From NCBI GenBank assembly GCA_964360145.1, contig CAYHWW010000028.1:1-27031 (forward strand): a stretch of DNA of 27,031 nucleotides, written 5' to 3'. Every line of letters starts with the position of its first letter. The stretch's first letter is position 1. The notes under the pieces were generated by a model. It saw nothing but the letters and a program-made list of their open reading frames with translations. It was not told the origin of the DNA and ran no database searches. This DNA comes from CAYHWW01 sp964360145 (GTDB lineage Bacteria; Bdellovibrionota; UBA1018; CAYHWW01). Below, in pieces: positions 21,380-27,031 of this stretch. The translations under genes were made by a program, and so were the position numbers.

Positions 21380-22596
21380 TTGAAGACATCCGCCAAGGTA
21401 AGATGATCATCCTCGTGGATGATGAAGACCGCGAGAACGAGGGCGATCTGGTCATCGCCGCAGAGAAAATCACCCCGGAGGCCATCAACTTCATGGCGAA
21501 ATACGCCCGGGGCCTCATCTGCGTGGCGTTGGAGCCTGAAATCGTGGAGCGCCTCCAGCTCCCTCTCATGACCCGCCACAATCAATCGCCCTACGGCACC
21601 GCCTTCACTGTTTCCATTGAAGCCCGTCGTGGCGTGTCCACTGGCATCTCCGCCGCGGACCGCGCCCACACGGTGCGCGTGGCCGTTGACCCTGCCACCA
21701 CCCCCGCCGATCTCGTCTCCCCCGGCCACATGTTCCCCCTCAGGGCCCAGCCCGGCGGCGTTCTCGTGCGCGCGGGCCAAACCGAAGGCAGCGTGGACCT
21801 GGCCAAACTCGCGGGCTTCAAAGGCGCGGGCGTCATCTGCGAGATCATGAACGACGACGGCACCATGGCCCGCATGCCCGAGCTCAAGGCCTTCGCAACC
21901 GAGCATGGCATCAAACTCGCCTCCGTGCGGGACCTCATCGAATACCGCATCCAGCGGGAATCCCTCGTTGAAACCGTCAGCTCCGCCAAGCTCCCCACGG
22001 AATTCGGCGACTTCCTGGTCTATGGTTTCCGCAACACCGTGGACGGCGCCGAGCACATGGCCCTCGTCAAAGGGGACCCTGAGTTGTTGAAAGCCCCCCA
22101 TGCGCCACTGGTGCGCATGCACTCCGAGTGCGTCACGGGGGATGCCCTGGGCTCGCTCCGCTGCGATTGCGGCAACCAGCTCAAGGCCGCCATGGCCCGC
22201 ATCAGCGAAGCAGGCAGCGGCGCCATCGTATACATGCGCAACCAAGAAGGCCGCGGCATCGGCCTCGTAAATAAAATTCGCGCCTACAACCTGCAGGACC
22301 AGGGCTTGGACACCGTGGAGGCCAACCACAAGCTTGGCTTCAAGATGGACCTGCGCCACTACGGCATCGGTGCGCAAATTTTACGGAACCTGGGCATCAC
22401 GAAGCTCAAACTCCTCACCAACAACCCCACAAAAGTCATCGCCCTCGACGGTTACGGCATCGAGATCGTGGATCGCGTGGAGCTCATGGCGCCCGCCACC
22501 AAAGAGAACCTGCGCTATCTCTCCGTGAAGCGTGACAAGATGGGCCACGTCCTTACCAACCTCCCTCCTGAAGGAACGGGCAGTGAGCGGCACTAA
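21358..22596 (+). CDS. ribBA: Bifunctional RibBA: DHBP synthase / GTP cyclohydrolase II
   Basis: The 412-aa fusion makes both riboflavin precursors. Residues 1-205 form 3,4-dihydroxy-2-butanone 4-phosphate synthase, with the acidic metal/substrate motif DDEDRENEGDL (21-31) and TGISAADRA (95-103). Residues 206-412 form GTP cyclohydrolase II, with zinc ligands Cys258, Cys269 and Cys271 (ECVTGDALGSLRCDCG), the RNQEGRGIGL loop and DLRHYGIGAQIL. All key residues appear intact. It overlaps ribE upstream and ribH downstream. Confidence 0.96.
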   Translation: MHTIQEVIEDIRQGKMIILVDDEDRENEGDLVIAAEKITPEAINFMAKYARGLICVALEPEIVERLQLPLMTRHNQSPYGTAFTVSIEARRGVSTGISAADRAHTVRVAVDPATTPADLVSPGHMFPLRAQPGGVLVRAGQTEGSVDLAKLAGFKGAGVICEIMNDDGTMARMPELKAFATEHGIKLASVRDLIEYRIQRESLVETVSSAKLPTEFGDFLVYGFRNTVDGAEHMALVKGDPELLKAPHAPLVRMHSECVTGDALGSLRCDCGNQLKAAMARISEAGSGAIVYMRNQEGRGIGLVNKIRAYNLQDQGLDTVEANHKLGFKMDLRHYGIGAQILRNLGITKLKLLTNNPTKVIALDGYGIEIVDRVELMAPATKENLRYLSVKRDKMGHVLTNLPPEGTGSERH

Positions 22597-23074
22597 GGGC
22601 CCGTTAAAAAACATGGTGGCGGCCAAAGCCATGGACCCCAAGGGCCGCTACGCCATCGTGGCGAGCCGCTTCAATGCCGAAGTCACCGATGGCCTCCTGA
22701 GTGGTGCCCAGCTTGAGCTGGGCGAGCGGGGTGTGTCCCCGGAGCGGGTGGAAACACTGCATGCCCCCGGCGCTTTCGAGATGCCGCTCATCGCCAAGAA
22801 GCTCGCCAAGACAGGCCGCTACGCAGGCGTCATCTGCCTGGGCTGCGTGATCAAGGGCGATACCGCGCATTTTGAATTCATTTCGCTGGGCGCCGCGGTG
22901 GGCTTGATGCAAGCCACGCTAGACACCGAAGTACCTATCACCTTCGGCATCTTGACCACCTACACCGACGAGCAAGCCCTGGTGCGCTCCCGCGACGATG
23001 CCCACAACAAAGGCCGCGAAGCCGCGGCGGCCTGTGTGGAGTCGGTGGCTGTGCTGGCTCAGGTTGCGCGGTAA
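22583..23074 (+). CDS. ribH: 6,7-dimethyl-8-ribityllumazine synthase RibH
   Basis: The 163-aa enzyme condenses the RibBA and RibD products to lumazine and normally forms a pentameric or icosahedral shell. Family motifs are AIVASRFNAEV near the start, APGAFEMPLIAKKLA, GCVIKGDTAHFEFIS and the PITFGILTTYTDEQAL segment; the catalytic His is in DTAHFEF. GTG 22583 is favoured by AAGGA 7 nt upstream and overlaps the ribBA stop; ATG 22613 is an alternative that would remove 10 residues but has no ribosome-binding site. The alternative N-terminus spans a 12-bp copy of the MITE end. Confidence 0.92.
   Translation: MSGTKGPLKNMVAAKAMDPKGRYAIVASRFNAEVTDGLLSGAQLELGERGVSPERVETLHAPGAFEMPLIAKKLAKTGRYAGVICLGCVIKGDTAHFEFISLGAAVGLMQATLDTEVPITFGILTTYTDEQALVRSRDDAHNKGREAAAACVESVAVLAQVAR
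22597..22608. mobile_element. Third copy of the MITE terminal sequence (solo end)
   Basis: GGGCCCGTTAAA directly follows the ribBA stop codon TAA. With the preceding bases, ACTAAGGGCCCGTT is a 14-nt exact match to the relic at 6430-6443, and close to the left end of the 5487 element. No right end is present. A chance match is possible at this length. Confidence 0.3.
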
Positions 23075-23082
23075 TACCTGCC

Positions 23083-23134
23083 GACAAATCCTACCGATTA
23101 TTACAAGATCATGCAAAGTTCAGTAGGATTTGTC
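23083..23134. promoter_or_regulatory. Perfect 12-bp inverted repeat enclosing the ribosome-binding site of the DUF4143 pseudogene
   Basis: GACAAATCCTAC (23083-23094) and GTAGGATTTGTC (23123-23134) are exact inverted copies separated by 28 bp. The right arm contains the AGGA ribosome-binding site for the ATG at 23136, so as RNA the hairpin would hide it, and as DNA it could be an operator. It lies 8 bp after the ribH stop; no T-run follows, so it is not a standard terminator. Confidence 0.6.
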
Positions 23135-23135
23135 C

Positions 23136-24136
23136 ATGCCTCACAGCCATCGACGCCTCCTGCTCGAAACAGTGAAAAAGCGCCTCAAACTCTGGCCAGT
23201 GCTGGACACCTATTTGACGCCATCAAGCTCCATGTAGATCAAAGTCGACGACCGGGAATGTACCTCATCAGCGGCTCAACGGAATTTTCCCGCATGACGG
23301 GCATCCGTGAATCCCTCACCGGTCGCATCGGCATCCTGAGACTCTACCCCATGACTCGTAGTGAACTCCATGAGACAGACGTCAAGCGGCACGATGTTTT
23401 CACAAAGCGTCCCGTGAAGAATGTGGCGACGCTCAATCTCAAACAGTACGACCAGCTTCTTGCCAGGGGCGGAATGCCCGGTCTTTGTTTTCTGAGGTCA
23501 GAGGAGGAATTCACGGCCTCCGCCTCCATGTGGCTTGAGACTACCTGTTCACGGGACCTGCTGCAAATCGCAGGGCGCAAAAAATTCGACAACAGCATGG
23601 CATTAGCTATCTTAAGGGAAACCGCCGTTCAGGAAGAACCCACGGCATTATCCATCGCACGAAAGCTGCGCAAGGACACGAGGATGATCCAAGGCCATCT
23701 CGACGCACTGGAAGCCATCCTGGTGCTTCATCGGCTGCCAACCCATCCCGCAGGCGTGGGCAGGGCACAATATCACCTTATTGATCCAGGACTCATCGGC
23801 GTACTGGGCGGCAGCCGCGACCAGCAAGTCAAATCCCAGATCTTGACTGAGCTTTTAGCGACATCGGAAGCGTTGGGGCTTGGGCGGCCCCAGCTCTATA
23901 CATATCGCAACGAAAAAACCTCCCGGGTACCCATCGTGGCTCAATGGATGGGGAACAAAGTGAAGCCACTGGCCATTCAATTCTACGAGGGGGAAACACT
24001 CCCCCGCGCCGAACGCGACGCGCTTCTTGCCTTCTCCCTGCGGGCCAAGACCAAAGGGCTACGCCTTCTGGCCCTAACCCATATGCAGAGTGGCTATACA
24101 GAGCAGGGCATTGAGCATTTATCCTTAAGATCGTGA
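23136..24136 (+). pseudogene. Broken AAA_14/DUF4143-type ATPase lacking its P-loop
   Basis: An ATG at 23136, with AGGA 7 nt upstream, begins a 33-codon frame (PHSHRRLLLETVKKRLKLWPVL), a plausible family N-terminus. From about 23205 the homology continues in a different frame: LFDAIKLHVDQSRRPGMYLISGSTEF, LTGRIGILRLYPMTRSEL and a DUF4143-like C-terminal half ending at 24136. The Walker A and B region, normally about 70 residues in between, is missing and the frame is shifted, so an internal deletion has inactivated the ATPase. Reading the second frame alone from 23111 gives 341 codons but without a P-loop. Function of the intact family is not well established; many members are mobile or accessory. 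Confidence 0.75.
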
Positions 24137-24182
24137 CACGAGTCACCGGCCCGTAAACATCGCTGGAGGCTGCGGCGCACCC

Positions 24183-25763
24183 TCAGCGAATGCTCACGGA
24201 TCTCACATCCACGCCCCAGGGCAGCTCGGCTACCACTTCGCCGCTGTTCCAGCGACGCACGGGGAGCACCATGGCACCGCGGTTGGTGAGCACTCGCACT
24301 CTGCGTTCACGCTGGTCCACGCCGAAGCGGCCTGCCATCCAAAGATAGCGATGGCCGTTTCGCTCCACGGCGCGACTTTGCCTGATCTGGGCTGCGGGCA
24401 GTGAGCCCACGCCCCACTCCATGTCGATGGTGTCTTGCTGCATATTGCCGAGACGCAACCTCAAACCGCTGTCCGTCCCATCGATGTATGTGACGGCAAT
24501 GGTGCCGTTGGCAGGCACCCAGAGGCGGTTGGCGCCCCGCGCCCCGTCTGGCGCGCCGAACAAAAACACCGCCGCATCGCTGGTGTGGGGTGCCCATAAA
24601 CCGGGAATGATGCGGGGGAACAGGTTGTCATCCACTTGCACTTGCCAGAGAGCCAAGCCCGCGCCACCAGCCACGTTGCGGTCGAAATTACTCCCACCAC
24701 TGAAAGCCCCGCTGCGGTATTCAGCCATGAAATATTCTTTTTTACCGCGTGCGCCATCAAAGAAAATCAGTGGCGTCTGCTCCGCCAACTGCCCCCCACC
24801 ACGCCATTGGACGCTCATCATGCGCAACGTACCCCCGCGGGTGCCACCTTCGGCCATGTCCAACTGAGACAGTGGGGCCGCACTGCCGGGGACCTCTATC
24901 CTTTCCACGATGTGAGCATCCCGTGACCGCACGGGGGCTGCGGTGGCTGCCGAACCCAGGACCAGAGGTACCGTGGCGCTTCCCCCCTGGAACCCAACCG
25001 CCCGGGCATCGCTCCAGCCCAGCTGAATCTTGTGCCAGGGGTCGAGGTGGTACACTTCCCGGTCATCCAGAGAAGGCACGATGGTGCAGGACATCAGCGT
25101 GGTGCCGTAGCTATTGCAATTGCTGCCGTATAAGTCCCAGGCCCCTAACAAATGGGTGAGCTCATGGGCGATGGTGACGAAGGAGGCTTGCTGCCCGTGG
25201 GCCGACATGGCGACGCACACCCGCACTCCCTGCCCGGGGGGCTGTACGCAGGGAACTCCACGGGTCGCTGCATAAATGAGCGTGGCGTCGTCCACGAGGG
25301 CGATGCCCAGCTCCTGGGACTCCACCACGCCGTTGTGATTGGTGTCGTAGGGCGCATAATTGAAACCCGCCTCGGCGGCGCGCAGGATGGTGCGGGCCAT
25401 GACGTCGGGCAAGCTGGTATCAGGGGGCACATCACCCAGATTCACTGGGCCCACGACCCCTGCCTCCACCCAGCGAAACCCGCCGTAGGAAACATCTTGG
25501 GAGTATTTCTGGATAGTCGCGTTGCCACTGCCGAAGTAGAGATCCCGGTAGAATTGACGATCATGGTTGAAGGGCACCGTACTCCACTGCACGTGGGACA
25601 TGATGACGAGGAGGGGCCGGTCGCCGCTGGCACGCACGTTGTTCACGCGCATGCGGGCAAAGCCAAAGGGCGTGGCGCCGTTGGGGGGGACCACATCAGG
25701 GGTTTTGACTTCACAGCCGACGATAGCGAGCATTGAGAGCACGAGCAAGAGGCCACGTTTCAT
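24183..25763 (-). CDS. M6-like zinc metalloprotease lipoprotein
   Basis: The 526-aa protein begins at an ATG (25763) with AAGGA 6 nt upstream and carries a lipoprotein signal (LLLVLSMLAIVGC, Cys17). The catalytic zinc site is HELTHLLGAWD (residues 200-210), and an M6 (immune inhibitor A-like) order is suggested by the preceding LLVIMSHVQWS and YRDLYFGSGNATIQKYSQDVSYGGF segments. An EF-hand-like loop DTNHNGVVESQE (140-151) could bind calcium. Cys pairs (CVQPPGQGVRVC, CNSYGTTLMSC) may form disulfides. The C-terminal half is strand-rich. Such enzymes degrade proteins outside the cell. The longer frame to 25841 is rejected because of the signal peptide. Confidence 0.87.
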   Translation of the reverse strand: MKRGLLLVLSMLAIVGCEVKTPDVVPPNGATPFGFARMRVNNVRASGDRPLLVIMSHVQWSTVPFNHDRQFYRDLYFGSGNATIQKYSQDVSYGGFRWVEAGVVGPVNLGDVPPDTSLPDVMARTILRAAEAGFNYAPYDTNHNGVVESQELGIALVDDATLIYAATRGVPCVQPPGQGVRVCVAMSAHGQQASFVTIAHELTHLLGAWDLYGSNCNSYGTTLMSCTIVPSLDDREVYHLDPWHKIQLGWSDARAVGFQGGSATVPLVLGSAATAAPVRSRDAHIVERIEVPGSAAPLSQLDMAEGGTRGGTLRMMSVQWRGGGQLAEQTPLIFFDGARGKKEYFMAEYRSGAFSGGSNFDRNVAGGAGLALWQVQVDDNLFPRIIPGLWAPHTSDAAVFLFGAPDGARGANRLWVPANGTIAVTYIDGTDSGLRLRLGNMQQDTIDMEWGVGSLPAAQIRQSRAVERNGHRYLWMAGRFGVDQRERRVRVLTNRGAMVLPVRRWNSGEVVAELPWGVDVRSVSIR

Positions 25764-25847
25764 AACCCATCCTTGGATAATGATTGTTGATGCGCTCAAT
25801 TCTAAGGAAGCGCTCCGCGGCAAGGCAAAGCAATTCTCCATGGCGCT

Positions 25848-26930
25848 CTACAGCGAAAAGCGGAATGCCAGGGAACCCATGAGAATCACTTCGTTGTGTG
25901 AGGGTGATAAAAGCTCTGGCACGATGCGTGAAAGATTTCCCGCATCATCTGACATCCGACGGATCATGCCAGGAGTGAGGCTGATGGAGGGGTCAGTGTT
26001 CACCCACTGGATCAAGCGCGGGATGAAAACCAGCTCTTGAATGTAGTATTGGTCGTTGCCGGCGCGACCGGGGATGACGGTCAGCCTCGCATAGATTTCC
26101 TGCAGCGAGCGGAAGTGGCCAAAGTCCACCCACTGAGGCTGGAAAGAGACAATGGCGCCAACCTCGACGCCATCAATGGGACGCACGCTGATCAGCCCGG
26201 CGGCGCTGGCCCTCAAGAGCAAGTCATTGCCGATGCTGCGGCCGGAAAAAAGCAGGCTTCTCATTTCGCCATAGGCCGGAAGCACGGAAATCCCCAGCGT
26301 GAGGCGGCGCTCAGGATCAGGATCATAACTCAACCGCACGCCGGCGCCGCCTGCTTCGATATTGAAGCTGAAGCTGTTAACGCGATAATGGCGGTACGCC
26401 TCGACAATGAGATCCACGCGCAGGCGCCCGTCATCCATCTCCGACAGACGCTGCGTGAATTCCGCACGGAAGTTCCGCAGATTGGCGAATCCGCGATCAT
26501 TCATTTCCCTGAATCGGTCGATGAAATCTCGAATGAAGGAAACGATGGACCCGAAAGCGGGGAATAAAAGAGAAAGGGAGTCCGTGGCCACCGCCCGCGG
26601 CGAGGCCGCAAAGTCGGAGATTGGCGCGAGGGTGGTGGGGAGCAGGTCAGTGGTGCTGAGCGTAAGGCCCGTCGCGGCGCGGGAACGCCGGGGCGCGGGG
26701 CGCGCCGCCATGATTCTCGTCGACATGGCGTGGATCTCGTCCTCATTCAACTGGAACCAGCTCTGCATGGCATCAGGTTCCACGACGGTACGCACCGTAG
26801 CCTCGGCGCCTGCCTGGCCAGGGACTCGAAAGGTGCCGTAGGCATCGGTTACGGTGATTTCACCAGGGGCGGGCGCTTGCGCCTGTGCCCCACCGCTCAC
26901 CAACATCAATGCCACCCACCAGAACCCCAT
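25848..26930 (-). CDS. Exported barrel-like protein of unknown function
   Basis: The 360-aa product has a signal peptide (GFWWVALMLVSGGAQAQA|PAPG). Residues 18-50 form a small beta region (EITVTDAYGTFRVPG). Residues about 115-160 are helical with an amphipathic run (FGSIVSFIRDFIDRFREMNDRGFANLRNF). The C-terminal 180 residues are strand-like (RLRVDLIVEAYRHY, SFSFNIEAGGAGVRLSYD) and end in AFRFSL, compatible with an outer-membrane barrel. No family is recognised. The gene lies 84 bp upstream of the metalloprotease on the same strand, so the two may be co-expressed. Confidence 0.7.
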   Translation of the reverse strand: MGFWWVALMLVSGGAQAQAPAPGEITVTDAYGTFRVPGQAGAEATVRTVVEPDAMQSWFQLNEDEIHAMSTRIMAARPAPRRSRAATGLTLSTTDLLPTTLAPISDFAASPRAVATDSLSLLFPAFGSIVSFIRDFIDRFREMNDRGFANLRNFRAEFTQRLSEMDDGRLRVDLIVEAYRHYRVNSFSFNIEAGGAGVRLSYDPDPERRLTLGISVLPAYGEMRSLLFSGRSIGNDLLLRASAAGLISVRPIDGVEVGAIVSFQPQWVDFGHFRSLQEIYARLTVIPGRAGNDQYYIQELVFIPRLIQWVNTDPSISLTPGMIRRMSDDAGNLSRIVPELLSPSHNEVILMGSLAFRFSL

Positions 26931-26940
26931 GGCTACACCT

Positions 26941-26980
26941 ACCGAGCGACTGCCCGAAGGGCAAGTAGGCTCGGTCTTTT
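26941..26980. terminator. Nested hairpin upstream of the 26930 gene, terminator-like on the plus strand
   Basis: ACCGAGC (26941-26947) and GCTCGGT (26969-26975) form a perfect 7-bp stem with TGCCC-GAA-GGGCA inside (26951-26963). On the plus strand CTTTTG follows, as in a weak terminator; on the minus strand the structure would lie in the leader of the exported-protein gene just 10 bp before its start codon and might control its translation. Bases 26981-27031 hold nothing recognisable. Confidence 0.4.
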
Positions 26981-27031
26981 GCCGCCTGGCTTCGTTGTCG
27001 TCGTCGTTGGCTCCACGCGACGGGCATGAGC

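Noticed and set aside
21289..22377. 362-codon minus-strand frame opposite ribBA
   Set aside because: RibBA is conserved over its full length on the plus strand; this frame is its antisense shadow.
24133..24146. GTGAC-ACGA-GTCAC hairpin at the end of the DUF4143 pseudogene as a terminator
   Set aside because: Only a 5-bp stem with no T-run after it.

Overview
The window looks like one chromosomal segment of a Gram-negative proteobacterium, most likely from the deltaproteobacterial/Bdellovibrionota side. The support is indirect: short PHA-regulator-type DNA-binding protein, many lipoproteins and exported beta-rich proteins, a TPR-lipoprotein-plus-Opp operon, DUF6607 and ceramidase genes, and high GC with strong C/G third positions from about 3.7 kb onward. 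No marker in the window fixes the genus.

Bases 1-3600 are different: visibly lower GC, sparse and partly broken genes, and many palindromes. They hold a partial ORF, an array of six 16-bp palindromes (394-534) followed by a tiny helix-turn-helix ORF, a RelE-type toxin / XRE antitoxin operon with a perfect operator inverted repeat and a third small gene, an exported-protein gene whose signal peptide is out of frame at a G7 tract, and a 207-aa exported protein. This stretch ends at a tRNA-Leu(UAG) gene (minus strand) whose 3' end is duplicated 197 bp away, as expected at the edge of an integrated element.

The rest is ordinary dense chromosome. First come a ceramidase-family membrane enzyme and a convergent DUF6607 protein, a 179-bp MITE-like foldback element with a TAA duplication, and an SDR-type NAD(P)-binding protein. 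Next, all on the minus strand, is a seven-gene run read from 17.7 to 9.7 kb: TPR lipoprotein, LolB-like lipoprotein, then oppA-B-C-D-F, nearly all overlapping. Beyond it lies a coupled pair of unknown genes, one with six 14-residue repeats and a long coiled coil. Divergently on the plus strand are a PhaR-type regulator and an outer-membrane barrel, then comF, then a complete riboflavin cluster ribD-ribE-ribBA-ribH with overlapping genes and no visible FMN riboswitch. A DUF4143/AAA_14 ATPase pseudogene lacking its P-loop follows. At the right edge are two exported proteins on the minus strand, an M6-like zinc metalloprotease lipoprotein and a barrel-like protein.

The most unusual material is non-coding or recoding: the palindrome array, a G GGG GGG heptamer positioned exactly where a -1 shift would restore an exported protein, a multi-hairpin structured element beside the tRNA, three foldback families, and a small MITE family that repeatedly sits at ACTAA stop-codon sequences.
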